Shown here: positions 45,606 to 55,234 of the stretch, one piece after another
Layout: every line of letters begins with the position of its first letter
How positions within the stretch are numbered: the stretch's first letter is position 1
Assembly: GCF_019024285.1 (NCBI RefSeq)
Contig: NZ_WMKZ01000007.1
Location: 81,356 to 145,355 of the forward strand
DNA: 64,000 nt
From: Alkalihalobacterium elongatum
GTDB lineage: Bacteria > Bacillota > Bacilli > Bacillales > Bacillaceae_F
Reading direction: 5' to 3'
The notes under the pieces: model-generated
The model's database searches: none
Seen by the model: only the letters and a program-made list of their open reading frames with translations
What the model was told of the DNA's origin: nothing
Program-made: the position numbers and the translations under genes

Positions 45606-46547
45606 ATGTCTAAACGAAAAATTGGACTTCTCGTAATGGCGTATGGTACTCCTCGAAGTTTAGATGAGGTAGAACCATATTATACTCATATTCGTAGAGG
45701 AAGAAAGCCTTCTGAAGAAGCATTAGAGGAATTAACTGAACGTTATGAAGCAATTGGCGGTATCAGTCCCTTAGCTAAAATTACAGAAGCACAAGCAAAA
45801 GGTCTTGAAGATGAGATGAACAAGCGTTTTGATCAATTAGAGTTTAAAGCGTATTTAGGGTTAAAACATATTGATCCCTTCATTGAAGATGCAGTTCAAC
45901 AAATGAAAGAGGATGGAATAGAAGAAGCGATTAGTATCGTTTTAGCACCACATTATTCAACATTTAGCGTTAAATCATATAATGGTCGCGCACATGAAGA
46001 GACAGAAAAAATTTCTGGACCAGCGATTTATAGTATTGATAGCTGGTACGATGAACCACTATTTGTTGAATATTGGGCGAATCAAATTAAACAAACGATG
46101 GCCAATATTGAGGATAAAGACTCTGCTGTTGTCATATTTTCAGCGCATAGCCTACCAGAAAAAATTCTTCAATATGGGGATCCTTATGTTGATCAGCTTC
46201 AAGAAACCGCCGATCTTATTGCAAGTGCTGCTAACATTAAAAACTATACAATCGGTTGGCAAAGTGAAGGAAATACACCTGATCCATGGATTGGACCAGA
46301 TGTTCAAGACTTAACTCGTGATCTTTACGAAAAGTCTAAATATCAATCATATGTCTATTGCCCAGTTGGATTTGTCGCGGACCATCTTGAAGTTTTATAT
46401 GATAATGATATTGAATGTAAAATTGTAACTGATGAGCTTAATGTTGATTATTATCGACCTGAAATGCCGAATGCGAAGCCCGAATTCATTGAGTGTTTAG
46501 CAAAAGTGGTGACTGATAAGCTTAAAGAGAAAGTACGTGACATCTAG
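45606..46547 (+). CDS. hemH: Coproporphyrin ferrochelatase HemH (CpfC)
   Basis: 313 residues from the ATG at 45606, 7 bases after AGGGGTG. Family motifs LLVMAYGTP, the catalytic His in FSAHSLPEK, and the conserved Glu in [12 protein letters not shown] are present. In Firmicutes this enzyme inserts iron into coproporphyrin III. It overlaps hemY by one base. HemQ, the last enzyme of this branch, is not in the window. Confidence 0.96.
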   Translation: MSKRKIGLLVMAYGTPRSLDEVEPYYTHIRRGRKPSEEALEELTERYEAIGGISPLAKITEAQAKGLEDEMNKRFDQLEFKAYLGLKHIDPFIEDAVQQMKEDGIEEAISIVLAPHYSTFSVKSYNGRAHEETEKISGPAIYSIDSWYDEPLFVEYWANQIKQTMANIEDKDSAVVIFSAHSLPEKILQYGDPYVDQLQETADLIASAANIKNYTIGWQSEGNTPDPWIGPDVQDLTRDLYEKSKYQSYVYCPVGFVADHLEVLYDNDIECKIVTDELNVDYYRPEMPNAKPEFIECLAKVVTDKLKEKVRDI

Positions 46548-47962
46548 TGGCAGATGAACCGAAGAAAAGAGTGGCTATCGTTGGAGGGGGAATTACTGGT
46601 TTAACCGTTGCCTACTATCTACAAAAAGAGATTATGAGTAAAGGGTTAAACTTAGAGTACAAGTTGTTAGAGTCGAGTGACAAATTAGGTGGAAAAATTC
46701 AGACCGACTATACAAACGGCTTTGTCATTGAAAAAGGTCCTGACTCATTTCTTGCGAGAAAGCAAAGTGCAGCTAAATTAGCAAAAGAAGTTGGACTAGA
46801 GAGTGAGCTTGTACATAACGATACAGGTCAATCATTCGTTTTAAAAGGAGACCAACTTTATCCCATTCCAGGTGGTGCTATTATGGGTATTCCAACCAAA
46901 CTGGCGCCATTTGCAACGACAAAATTGTTTTCACCAATGGCCAAATTACGAGCCGCTGGAGATTTGTTTTTACCTAAAACGAGTCAACCAGATGAAGATC
47001 AATCACTCGGTCACTTCTTTAGAAAGCGGTTAGGGGATGAAGTCGTTGAAAATTTAATTGAACCGCTGTTATCAGGCATATATGCAGGTGACATTGACCA
47101 ATTAAGTTTGATGGCCACTTTTCCACAGTTTCATCAGGTAGAACAAAAACATCGCAGTCTGATTCTTGGAATGAGCAAGGTCATGCCAAAACCAGCAAAA
47201 GCTGTACAGCCAACCAAGTCAAGAGGAATGTTCATGTCCTTTAAAGGGGGCTTACAGTCGTTCGTTGACAGCATTGAAAATCATTTAGATGAAGACGCAG
47301 TAAAAAAGTCCGTGAGTGTTTATTCCATTATGAAAGAAGGGGAGCAGTACAAGCTCACCTTTACAGATGGTCATGTCGAGACTTTTGACCGTGTAATTCT
47401 AACAACACCACATGAAGTGACTACGGATATATTAAGAAATTATTCTCACATTATACAACCTCTTAAAGAGATCCCGTCAACATCAGTTGCCACGGTTGCG
47501 ATGGCTTTTCCACTGTCGAGTATGAAAGGTGTTCTTGGTGGAACTGGGTTTGTTGTAGCAAAGAAAAGCGGTTATTCAATCACTGCATGTACATGGACAC
47601 ACAAGAAGTGGAAACATTCTGCTCCTGAAGGTTATGCACTTCTTCGTTGTTATGTTGGTCGTTTTGGAAATGATGAAATTGTAAGTAGATCAGATGATGA
47701 GATCCTTGCAGCGGTAAAAAAGGACTTAAAAAAGATAATGAAAATTGATGAACCTCCTCAATTCCACAGTATTACTCGTTGGAAAAAAGCAATGCCGCAG
47801 TATATTGTAGGACATAAACAAAGAATTGAGCAGTTAAAAACAACCTTAAAGAATGAGATGCCAGGTGTATACGTAGCTGGTGCAGCTTACGAAGGACTGG
47901 GTTTACCAGATTGTATTGATCAAGGGGAAGCTGTAGTTCACAACGTAGTTCAATCATTGTAA
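46547..47962 (+). CDS. hemY: Coproporphyrinogen III oxidase HemY (CgoX)
   Basis: 471 residues from a GTG overlapping the hemH stop (TAGTG). The FAD-binding GGGITG is at 13-18 (VAIVGGGITGLTVAYYL). The C-terminal motif YVAGAAYEGLGLPDCIDQG is typical of the family. It oxidises coproporphyrinogen to coproporphyrin with oxygen. The gene set here is the Gram-positive coproporphyrin-dependent haem route. Confidence 0.95.
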   Translation: MADEPKKRVAIVGGGITGLTVAYYLQKEIMSKGLNLEYKLLESSDKLGGKIQTDYTNGFVIEKGPDSFLARKQSAAKLAKEVGLESELVHNDTGQSFVLKGDQLYPIPGGAIMGIPTKLAPFATTKLFSPMAKLRAAGDLFLPKTSQPDEDQSLGHFFRKRLGDEVVENLIEPLLSGIYAGDIDQLSLMATFPQFHQVEQKHRSLILGMSKVMPKPAKAVQPTKSRGMFMSFKGGLQSFVDSIENHLDEDAVKKSVSVYSIMKEGEQYKLTFTDGHVETFDRVILTTPHEVTTDILRNYSHIIQPLKEIPSTSVATVAMAFPLSSMKGVLGGTGFVVAKKSGYSITACTWTHKKWKHSAPEGYALLRCYVGRFGNDEIVSRSDDEILAAVKKDLKKIMKIDEPPQFHSITRWKKAMPQYIVGHKQRIEQLKTTLKNEMPGVYVAGAAYEGLGLPDCIDQGEAVVHNVVQSL

Positions 47963-48023
47963 CACTAATAGCAGAACGAGATACTAACGGGTTTACTACA
48001 GAGGTGTAAACAAGCCAATCAAA

Positions 48024-48068
48024 AACACATGCGGATTTCTAGCAAGAAATCGCTTGTGTTTTTTTATT
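48024..48068 (+). terminator. Terminator of hemEHY
   Basis: AACACATGCGGATTTC pairs with GAAATCGCTTGTGTT (small mismatches), followed by a run of T. Confidence 0.9.
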
Positions 48069-48147
48069 ATATTTTATCTAAGCATTCATATTCTTCTGTC
48101 AGGTAATAGTGAGGAGTTAATTTCTATAAAAAAAGTTTTTCTGCAGG

Positions 48148-48173
48148 TGTCACAAAATGAACATTTAAACGAC
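48148..48173 (+). promoter_or_regulatory. Candidate ECF-sigma (SigX-type) autoregulatory promoter
   Basis: TGTCAC (48148-48153), a 16-base spacer and CGAC (48170-48173). B. subtilis SigX promoters read TGTAAC and CGAC with similar spacing. The element lies about 35 bases before the sigma gene, as expected for self-activation. Confidence 0.5.
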
Positions 48174-48211
48174 TTATTAGATACAAAGAAGGAAAGAAGG
48201 TGATGGTTGGA

Positions 48212-48739
48212 TTGAACAAAGATAAGCAGCAATTCTTAATAGAATGGTACGAAAAATACTACGATGACGTGTACCGTTTTATTTTCATTATGCTTGGTGA
48301 TAATCAATGCTGTGAAGATTTAGTTCATGATACGTTCGTCCGAGCATTTATGGCATATGAACGGTTTGATAACCGGTCGAACGTTAAAACGTGGTTGTTT
48401 TGCATAGCGAAACATTTGGTCATTGATGAAATTCGAAAACGCAAACGAAGGAGGTTTATTTCGTTTGTGAAGGAGATTCCTTCCCCTATTAATGTGGAAC
48501 AGCATATTGAAAATAAAGAAGCTGTCACGCATTTAATAGAGTCCATTCAAAAGTTAAAACCGAATTACGGGGTCGTTATTATTTTGAAGAAAGTAGAAGA
48601 ATGCTCCACCAGGGAAATTGGAGAAATTCTTGGATGGTCTGAGACAAAAGTTCGTAAAACATTATCACGAGCGCTACAATCTCTGAGAAAAATAAAAGGA
48701 ATCGAAGAAGGAGGCGACCGTATTGAGCAAACATTTTGA
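48212..48739 (+). CDS. ECF RNA polymerase sigma factor (SigX-like)
   Basis: 175 residues from the TTG at 48212, preceded by AAGGTGATG; an ATG at 48203 is possible. Sigma-70 region 2 spans about 10-80 (DDVYRFIFIMLGD, EDLVHDTFVRAF, VKTWLFCIAKHLVIDEIRK) and region 4 about 115-165 (REIGEILGWSETKVRKTLSRAL). It overlaps a membrane-bound anti-sigma gene by 17 bases. The closest recalled relatives are SigX and YlaC of B. subtilis, which control envelope functions. Confidence 0.87.
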   Translation: MNKDKQQFLIEWYEKYYDDVYRFIFIMLGDNQCCEDLVHDTFVRAFMAYERFDNRSNVKTWLFCIAKHLVIDEIRKRKRRRFISFVKEIPSPINVEQHIENKEAVTHLIESIQKLKPNYGVVIILKKVEECSTREIGEILGWSETKVRKTLSRALQSLRKIKGIEEGGDRIEQTF

Positions 48740-49634
48740 TGACAAGTGGAAGCATCTCCAACAAATTAAGTCAACGAAAGAACAAAAAGATACGACGAGG
48801 AAGAGAGTTTTGAAAACAATTGAGGCTCAAACGGTAAATTTTGCTCCTAGAAACCTTTTTCCAATGAAAAGTATCGCAGTTACCGCGATTTTCTTAATGG
48901 TTAGTGGAGTTTTTTTATGGCTGATTTTACAAGAAAGCGGACAGCCACAAACGGCATATGAAGAACCAATCGGTCTTGAACAGTTCAGTTGGAAACTGAC
49001 CGATGTCTATCCCGAGAAATCAGGTGACGGCATGCTCCTTTATCGGAAAGGTAATCCTGTTGAAGTAGGAGCAGTGAAGGAGGTTACGGAAGAGGAGATA
49101 AATGAGTTGGTAACTAGCTTACCCATGTATGTAGAAGAAACACTTGAAAGTTTCCCTTACCCTGGAACTATGTATATTGAGCATGTTAAGATGATGGAAG
49201 TTTCGTCACGATATCACTTCTTTATTGCATTTACGGATGAGAAATGGATACACATTACATTTGATTACCCCAAGCTTGAATATGCTGAAATTTTTTACGC
49301 AATGTCCACTTTAGAGCTCAAAGGGAAAGAACCATATGTTCATGTTGAACAACTCTATGTCACACACGGCTATGGAGACTTGTTGTATCCTGTTGGATTG
49401 GAGCCAGTTTCTATTTCTCCTGAAAAAGAAATTTATCACTGGTCGAACGCTTCGTCTAAGCTATATTCTGACTACTTAGGTAAAGTTGTTGATGGACCTG
49501 GAAATTGGCAGCAACAAACAGTTGATGGACTTACTCATACATTTGTTCATGGAACTTGGGAAACCGAATTAACGATCACCTTAGATGGAAAAGAAATAAT
49601 ATATGAGTTTGTTTATCATAATCAAGAGGAGTAA
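48723..49634 (+). CDS. Membrane-anchored anti-sigma factor
   Basis: 303 residues from the TTG at 48723 (GAAGGAGG upstream). A basic, helical cytoplasmic N-terminus of about 48 residues is followed by one membrane helix (about 49-69) and a 230-residue extracytoplasmic domain. There is no zinc-binding HxxxCxxC motif, so it is not a ZAS-type anti-sigma; RsiX-type proteins also lack it. Function is inferred from translational overlap with the sigma gene. A hairpin (GTTGCACTAACC/GGTTAGTACAAC) follows at 49710-49738. Confidence 0.78.
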   Translation: MSKHFDDKWKHLQQIKSTKEQKDTTRKRVLKTIEAQTVNFAPRNLFPMKSIAVTAIFLMVSGVFLWLILQESGQPQTAYEEPIGLEQFSWKLTDVYPEKSGDGMLLYRKGNPVEVGAVKEVTEEEINELVTSLPMYVEETLESFPYPGTMYIEHVKMMEVSSRYHFFIAFTDEKWIHITFDYPKLEYAEIFYAMSTLELKGKEPYVHVEQLYVTHGYGDLLYPVGLEPVSISPEKEIYHWSNASSKLYSDYLGKVVDGPGNWQQQTVDGLTHTFVHGTWETELTITLDGKEIIYEFVYHNQEE

Positions 49635-49753
49635 CTTCGGAGAAATGTTGGCTTTTTATACGTGCAGTTGAAAAGGGGAATATTAGGTTGCTATTAACAG
49701 CCTTTCCATGTTGCACTAACCGAAGGGTTAGTACAACAAGAAAATAGAAAAAG

Positions 49754-49783
49754 AAGAGCATGGAGATCAAATTCCATGCTCTT
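49754..49783. terminator. Bidirectional terminator between the anti-sigma and ssuA-like genes
   Basis: AAGAGCATGGA pairs with TCCATGCTCTT around 8 bases. On the minus strand CTTTTTCTATTTT follows. Confidence 0.85.
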
Positions 49784-49874
49784 CTTTAAGGAATATAATT
49801 TATGAGATTATTAATGTGAATTTACGATTTTGCAATATCACATGTAAACCAGTTTATGATGATTGTCTCATTCT

Positions 49875-50882
49875 TTATTTTTTTAGCAGTTCTTCTAGTT
49901 TAGTTGTATCAACAAAGCCTGTTAAATCAGGGTCATCTTCAATAAAGTTTAATTGATATGAAGCGTCAGCCCATGCTTGTAACGCATCTGCGTGTGTATC
50001 TGTTGTTACTACCATACGTTGCCATGCATTTTCTAGTACACTTTCAGGTAATCGTTGTTGTGTTAAGTTGTATAGTGAGTCGTTGATTGCTTTTAACGTA
50101 TCTTCTGTATTCTCATGAGTGTAGTCAACCGCTTGGATGTGCCCTTTTAAAACAGCTTCAACTATTTCAGGTTGTTCTTCCATGAAACGCTTAGAAGTAA
50201 CTAGGACAACACTTGCTAATGTTTCGCCAAGGAAAACATCATTCCATTCTGAAACAACTTTTGCACCTAATTCTTCAACAAGGTACGTCCCCCATGGTTC
50301 TGGAGCAGCGGCAGCATCAATTTGTCCTTGTTCAAACATGGCAACCATGTTTGCAGGAGCGACACGAGATTGGTGCTCTACAGTACCACCTAGACGGTTG
50401 GATTGTAGTCCAAGGTCTTGCAGCATGATTTCTAATTGAACGTTATGAGTACAACCATTTCCAGGAGTACAGAACGACTTTCCGTCAAAATCTTCAAGGC
50501 TTTCAATACCGGCATCCTCACGAGCAACTATTAATGTAGCACCATTAGCTGCTGCACTTAGAACAACAACATCTCCACCACGTAAGAAATAGTTAATTGC
50601 TGGACCAGGGCCAACATAACCGATATCTAACGTACCAGCATCAAGAGCTTCGATAAAGTCATTTCCATTTGGAAAGTCTCTGAAGTTTGCTTCAACCTCT
50701 CCAAGCTCATCTTGGAAAAAGCTTTTCTCCATTCCTACAATACCTGCAGCGTGATCTAAGTTTGGAAAGTATCCAATAGAGACACTATCTGCTGTACCTT
50801 CACCAGATGTGTTACCAGATCCACAAGCAGCGAGCATTCCAACTAAGGCAACACTTGCAACAGTTTTTAAAAATTTTTTCAC
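49875..50882 (-). CDS. ABC importer substrate-binding lipoprotein (SsuA/TauA/nitrate family)
   Basis: 335 residues from a GTG at 50882 (AGGGGGAAG upstream), giving a clean lipoprotein signal ending LAAC. The longest frame adds 23 implausible residues. Features include IGYFPNLDHA at the mature N-terminus and CTPGNGCTHNVQLE in the ligand region, typical of the NMT1/SsuA-like group that binds sulfonates, taurine or similar small anions. It is the last gene of an ssuB-ssuC-ssuA-ordered operon. The substrate is not proven. Confidence 0.82.
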   Translation of the reverse strand: MKKFLKTVASVALVGMLAACGSGNTSGEGTADSVSIGYFPNLDHAAGIVGMEKSFFQDELGEVEANFRDFPNGNDFIEALDAGTLDIGYVGPGPAINYFLRGGDVVVLSAAANGATLIVAREDAGIESLEDFDGKSFCTPGNGCTHNVQLEIMLQDLGLQSNRLGGTVEHQSRVAPANMVAMFEQGQIDAAAAPEPWGTYLVEELGAKVVSEWNDVFLGETLASVVLVTSKRFMEEQPEIVEAVLKGHIQAVDYTHENTEDTLKAINDSLYNLTQQRLPESVLENAWQRMVVTTDTHADALQAWADASYQLNFIEDDPDLTGFVDTTKLEELLKK

Positions 50883-50904
50883 TTTTTTCTTCCCCCTATA
50901 AAAC

Positions 50905-51678
50905 TTAATTATTTTTCGATAATCCAAAGCGAGTAAGAACTCTTTTTTCAACTCTATTGAAAATTAAATATTCTACAGTTAAACCAATTAATGAAATGAT
51001 AACCATAATTGCAATAACGAGGTCCATATTAAACATATCTTTTGCATTTAATAGTGTACGTCCTAGACCACCTGTACCAAGAAGTTCCCCAGCCATCAAT
51101 GCACGCCATCCGAATGCCCATGCAAGTCTGGCACCAGTTAAAGCTGAAGGTATAGACGCGGGGATCATCACTTTCCATACAAGTTCAGTTCGATTATAGC
51201 CCATTGTCCGTGCTGCACGAATAAGGAGCGGTTGAACATTTTTTATTCCCATTCTTACATTCATTGTCATTGCCCAGGTTCCACCTAAAACAATAATAAA
51301 GATAATGGCAAGGTCACTTCCAGCAAAAATCATAAGCGCAATTGGTAACCATACAATACTAGGAACTGATTGAAGTGCAATAACAAGAGATCCTAATGTT
51401 TCATCAGCCAGTTTTGAACGTGCTAATAAAATACCTAATGCCGCACCTATAATAACAGCGAGTACAAAACCAATCGCAATTCGCTGAATACTCGTGGTCA
51501 GAGCGTGGAACAAAATACCAGTTTCAAAGAAACCACGATACAATTGGATTAGAGTTCCGCCTGGTGATGGAAACATCATAACAGAGAAGAACTGATAACT
51601 AAGGTTTAGTCTATATGTGATCTCCCATATCGCGATGAGTGCCATAAAGAAGAGCAGCCTTCTTACTATTGTAGTCAT
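50905..51678 (-). CDS. ABC importer permease (SsuC/TauC family)
   Basis: 257 residues with six membrane helices. The EAA-loop region is RAARTMGYNRTELVWKVMIPAS, here RAARTMGYNR then VWKVMIPASIPS. The ATG at 51678 has GGGAGG upstream, and the gene begins 68 bases inside the end of the ATPase gene. A shorter start (Met12) would still overlap. It pairs with the flanking ATPase and binding protein. Confidence 0.88.
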   Translation of the reverse strand: MTTIVRRLLFFMALIAIWEITYRLNLSYQFFSVMMFPSPGGTLIQLYRGFFETGILFHALTTSIQRIAIGFVLAVIIGAALGILLARSKLADETLGSLVIALQSVPSIVWLPIALMIFAGSDLAIIFIIVLGGTWAMTMNVRMGIKNVQPLLIRAARTMGYNRTELVWKVMIPASIPSALTGARLAWAFGWRALMAGELLGTGGLGRTLLNAKDMFNMDLVIAIMVIISLIGLTVEYLIFNRVEKRVLTRFGLSKNN

Positions 51679-52456
51679 CTCCCATTTCCTCCCTCATGAC
51701 TTTTTCGATTTCACCAGCTAGATGCTCCATAATTTCTTCTTCAAGCTTAATAAACTCTGGACTAGCTTGTTTTCTAGGTCTCGGGATATTAACGTCAAAC
51801 GTTTTAATGATCCCCCCAGGTCTAACACCCATTAAGACAATTCGATCGGATAAAAGAATAGATTCTCGAATGTTATGTGTGACAAATAAAATCGTTTTCT
51901 GTGTTTCTTCCCAAATATATTGAACTTCTTTATGAAGCATTGATCTTGTTTGTTCATCTAAAGCTCCGAATGGTTCATCCATTAAGAGGATTTTCGGATC
52001 CATAGCTAAAGCGCGTGCGATGGATACGCGCTGCTTCATTCCTCCTGAAAGTTCATGAGGATATGAATTAATAAATTTACTTAAATGAACGAGTTTTAAG
52101 TATTCGATAGCTTTTTGTTTTGCTTCATCTTTTTTCATTTTCTTTTTTAGAGCAAACATGACGTTTTCAAGGACAGATAGCCAAGGCATTAGTGCTGCCT
52201 CTTGGAATACGACTCCACGGTCAGATCCTGGGCTTGTAATTACTTGATTACTAACTTCTACCGTACCAGTAGTTGCTTGATCTAATCCTGCAACAATATT
52301 TAATAATGTTGACTTACCGCATCCAGAAGGACCTAGCAATGATACAAATTCTCCAGATTTTAAATCTAGATTAATATTTTCAAAGACTGTGTATGCTGTT
52401 TTATCATCTTTGTTATGGAATGTCTTACCTACATTTTTAATTTGAACATCAGCCAT
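51611..52456 (-). CDS. ABC importer ATP-binding protein (SsuB/TauB family)
   Basis: 281 residues with AAAGGAGG upstream. Walker [10 protein letters not shown] is at about 42-50, signature LSGGMKQR and Walker B ILLMDEPFGALDE. It has a C-terminal extension of about 25 residues (from MREEMGDDYN) that overlaps the permease start. It is the first gene of the importer operon. No SAM riboswitch or T-box is visible upstream. Confidence 0.9.
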   Translation of the reverse strand: MADVQIKNVGKTFHNKDDKTAYTVFENINLDLKSGEFVSLLGPSGCGKSTLLNIVAGLDQATTGTVEVSNQVITSPGSDRGVVFQEAALMPWLSVLENVMFALKKKMKKDEAKQKAIEYLKLVHLSKFINSYPHELSGGMKQRVSIARALAMDPKILLMDEPFGALDEQTRSMLHKEVQYIWEETQKTILFVTHNIRESILLSDRIVLMGVRPGGIIKTFDVNIPRPRKQASPEFIKLEEEIMEHLAGEIEKVMREEMGDDYNSKKAALLYGTHRDMGDHI

Positions 52457-52615
52457 TGCACAGACCTCCTTTAAATCCTTAATTTTCTAATTTTTGATAA
52501 AACATATCTTTTTAGTCGGGTTTTAATCATGTTGTTAGTATATGACGTAACAATTTGTCTGTCAACACTTATTTAAACACATTTTATAAGAAAGGTGGGT
52601 TGTTCATTTATCATG

Positions 52616-52699
52616 TATAGCGTGGTCTTGTCTCATCAGGTGAAATAAACATTTTACCTGATGAGAGCCAAGACTCAACGATAGTAAAAGCACGCTATA
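52616..52699. repeat. Extended hairpin in the gap upstream of the ssuB-like gene
   Basis: The 26 bases 52616-52641 can pair completely in three blocks: TATAGCGTG with 52691-52699, GTCTTG with 52669-52674 and TCTCATCAGGT with 52656-52666. Bulges of 2 and 16 bases lie only on the 3' side. It lies about 160 bases upstream of ssuB and about 80 bases past the Gln-rich gene. The rest of the 324-base gap holds only a short GTGGA/TCCAC pair near 52732-52766. Confidence 0.65.
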
Positions 52700-52780
52700 G
52701 AACAGACTGCTTATTAAGAAAATTTAAAGAGGTGGAGTCCAGAAGTAAGATTTATCAGAGTCGCATTCCACATTAAAAAT

Positions 52781-53041
52781 TTATAATCTTTGTTGTTGAT
52801 GCAATTGGTGATTTAATTCATATAGCAAAGCTTGGACTTGTTGTTCAGTTTGTAATATTTCTTGCTGAACTTGAGGTACTGCGGATTTTTCTTCCTCTTT
52901 TAGTTGCTGCATCAATTCTTGAAGCTCGCTTCGGGCATTATGCATTAATTGAGGATTTTGGTCCTTTGATTGTAAGGCTTGTAAAGCTTGTTGCATGGAG
53001 AGAATGGATTGATGAACGATTTTGTTTTGTGGTTGAGTCAC
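52781..53041 (-). CDS. Gln-rich coiled-coil small protein
   Basis: 86 residues from a GTG at 53041 with AGGAGG upstream. Over a quarter of the residues are Gln, and the protein is predicted to be all helix with heptad character (SILSMQQALQALQSKD, VQQEILQTEQQVQALLYEL). There is no membrane segment or Cys. The family is not recognised. It may be a spore-associated protein, judging only by composition. Confidence 0.65.
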   Translation of the reverse strand: MTQPQNKIVHQSILSMQQALQALQSKDQNPQLMHNARSELQELMQQLKEEEKSAVPQVQQEILQTEQQVQALLYELNHQLHQQQRL

Positions 53042-53316
53042 TTAGTATCCTCCTATATAATTCCTTTTACTAGTTAATAATAGTATGGGTTGATTACTGA
53101 AGAATATTTGTAGCAACTCAATTAAATGATCTAGAGTTTAATTATAATTTCGAAGCGTATTGTTGATAATGGTGCAAGGTGAAATTTTCTATACATCTCC
53201 ATTAGCTTTACGAGTCTAAACAGATACTTTTGCTTTTCTGTCACAAATAAAAAGAAACATCCGTGAATTTTTGCTATACTGTTTAGAGCATAGTAATGAT
53301 AAGGTGGAGTACAGGC

Positions 53317-53850
53317 ATGGCAAAACCAAATGAAATTATTGATATTTTACGTCATTCTCGGCATGATTGGTTAAATGTAATCCAGCTGATTAAAGGGAAT
53401 CTTGCCTTGAACCGACCAGAAAGAGTAGAAGAGATAATTCAATCTGTCATACAGCAGTCTCAAAATGAAAGTAAGCTTTCCAACTTAAATATACCTGCTT
53501 TAGTTGCGGATTTATTAACTTTTAATTGGGAAAACCATTATTATGAACTTGAGATAGAAGTCATCGGTGATGTCAAAGATTTAGGTCATTATGAAAGTGA
53601 GCTCCATGAATGGTGTTCTCAATTAATGAAATTGATGGATCAATGCTGTGATGAGGGTACTGAAAATCATCTATTAGTTACGTTTCAACTATTAGAGGAA
53701 GAGACGAGATTAATCTTTGATTTTCAAGGGCAATTTAAAGATTATTCGCTTATAGAATCTTGGTTCCTTTCACCATCATCAGATCTATTTTTTATAACTG
53801 AAAGAGAGACTTCAGTTAATGAAATGTTTTGTGTAGTAACGTTGAAATAA
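53317..53850 (+). CDS. spo0B: Sporulation initiation phosphotransferase Spo0B
   Basis: 177 residues from the ATG at 53317 (GGTGGAG 7 bases upstream); the longest frame starts at 53296. The phosphoaccepting His lies in [19 protein letters not shown] (probably the His before Asp-Trp, residue 15). A degenerate kinase-like C-terminal domain follows. Spo0B passes phosphate from Spo0F to Spo0A. It is upstream of obg as in B. subtilis. A TGCTATACT extended -10 is at about 53272. Confidence 0.9.
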   Translation: MAKPNEIIDILRHSRHDWLNVIQLIKGNLALNRPERVEEIIQSVIQQSQNESKLSNLNIPALVADLLTFNWENHYYELEIEVIGDVKDLGHYESELHEWCSQLMKLMDQCCDEGTENHLLVTFQLLEEETRLIFDFQGQFKDYSLIESWFLSPSSDLFFITERETSVNEMFCVVTLK

Positions 53851-53869
53851 TTTAGAGGTGAGAACAAGA

Positions 53870-55153
53870 ATGTTTGTAGATAAGGTAAAGGTTTACGTAA
53901 AAGGTGGAGACGGTGGAAATGGAATGGTTGCCTACCGTCGAGAAAAATATGTGCCAGACGGGGGGCCTGCTGGTGGAGATGGTGGAAAAGGAGCAGATGT
54001 AGTCTTTGAGGTAGAAGAAGGCTTGCGTACACTGATGGACTTCCGCTATCAAAAGCACTTTAAAGCTCCTAGAGGAGAGCACGGACGTCCCAAAAATCAA
54101 CATGGTAAAAATGCAGAAGACTATATTATTAAAGTTCCTCCTGGTACAACGGTTATTGATGATGACACAAAAGAAGTTATCGCTGATTTGACGCAACATG
54201 GTCAACGTGCAGTTATTGCCAAAGGTGGTCGAGGCGGTCGAGGAAATACACGATTTGCCACTCCTACAAATCCAGCACCTGAAATTGCTGAAAATGGAGA
54301 ACCTGGTATTGAACGCTATATTACTCTAGAGCTTAAAGTTCTTGCTGATGTTGGTCTAGTAGGCTTCCCAAGTGTTGGTAAATCTACTCTGTTATCTGTC
54401 GTTTCAGCTGCAAAGCCGAAAATTGCAGATTATCATTTTACAACGCTTACACCAAACTTAGGTGTAGTAGAAACAGAAGATGGCAGAAGTTTTGTTATGG
54501 CCGATTTACCAGGATTGATTGAAGGAGCACATTCTGGAGTGGGGTTAGGTCATCAATTTTTAAGGCATATTGAACGCACTAAAGTTATTGTACATATTGT
54601 AGATATGTCAGCGATGGAAGGCCGCGACCCTTATGAAGACTATGTTAAAATTAATGAGGAATTAAAACAGTATAATATGCGTTTATTAGAGAGACCACAA
54701 GTTATTGTAGCAAATAAAATGGACATGCCTGATGCACAAGACAACTTGGAGATGTTTAAAGAAGCTTTAGAAGATGATATTCCAATTTTCCCAATATCTG
54801 CATTTACAAGACAAGGGGTACGGGAACTTCTTCTAGCAGTGGCCGATAAAGTCGATAAGACTCCAGAGTTTCCTCTTTATGAAGAAGCACCTGAGCAAAC
54901 GAGGGTCCATTATAAACATGAAAAGAAAGAGGATCCTTTTATTATATCCCGTGCAGATGATGGCTCTTATGTTATTTCAGGAGCAGAAATTGAGAAGCTA
55001 TTCAAAATGACTGATTTTTCTCGTGATGAATCTGTGCGTCGATTCGCTCGCCAATTACGTGGAATGGGTGTAGATGATGCTTTGAGACAACGCGGTGCAA
55101 AAGATGGAGATATAGTACGCTTACTAGAGTACGAATTTGAGTTTATTGAATAA
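53870..55153 (+). CDS. obg: Essential GTPase Obg
   Basis: 427 residues from the ATG at 53870 (GAGGTGAG upstream). The Gly-rich Obg fold covers residues 1-158 ([18 protein letters not shown]). The G domain has G1 [10 protein letters not shown]3 DLPGLIEGA and G4 NKMD. A C-terminal OCT domain follows (from about 345). It acts in 50S ribosome assembly and the stress and sporulation response. It starts 19 bases after spo0B. Confidence 0.97.
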   Translation: MFVDKVKVYVKGGDGGNGMVAYRREKYVPDGGPAGGDGGKGADVVFEVEEGLRTLMDFRYQKHFKAPRGEHGRPKNQHGKNAEDYIIKVPPGTTVIDDDTKEVIADLTQHGQRAVIAKGGRGGRGNTRFATPTNPAPEIAENGEPGIERYITLELKVLADVGLVGFPSVGKSTLLSVVSAAKPKIADYHFTTLTPNLGVVETEDGRSFVMADLPGLIEGAHSGVGLGHQFLRHIERTKVIVHIVDMSAMEGRDPYEDYVKINEELKQYNMRLLERPQVIVANKMDMPDAQDNLEMFKEALEDDIPIFPISAFTRQGVRELLLAVADKVDKTPEFPLYEEAPEQTRVHYKHEKKEDPFIISRADDGSYVISGAEIEKLFKMTDFSRDESVRRFARQLRGMGVDDALRQRGAKDGDIVRLLEYEFEFIE

Positions 55154-55160
55154 GCTATCA

Positions 55161-55188
55161 AAAAAGCTGCCTTAGTTGGCAGCTTTTT
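55161..55188 (+). terminator. Terminator after obg
   Basis: AAAAAGCTGCC pairs with GGCAGCTTTTT around TTAGTT. Confidence 0.92.
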
Positions 55189-55234
55189 AATTATCACTAT
55201 TTTTTTAATGCTGTTAAAGTTTGAAAGGCGTGTA

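Noticed and set aside
52457..52780. SAM riboswitch or T-box upstream of the sulfonate-type importer
   Set aside because: None of the conserved core sequences is present, only a long hairpin without a matching family.
53742..54205. Antisense ORFs over the spo0B-obg junction
   Set aside because: They lie opposite the strongly conserved Gly-rich Obg domain and have no ribosome binding site.
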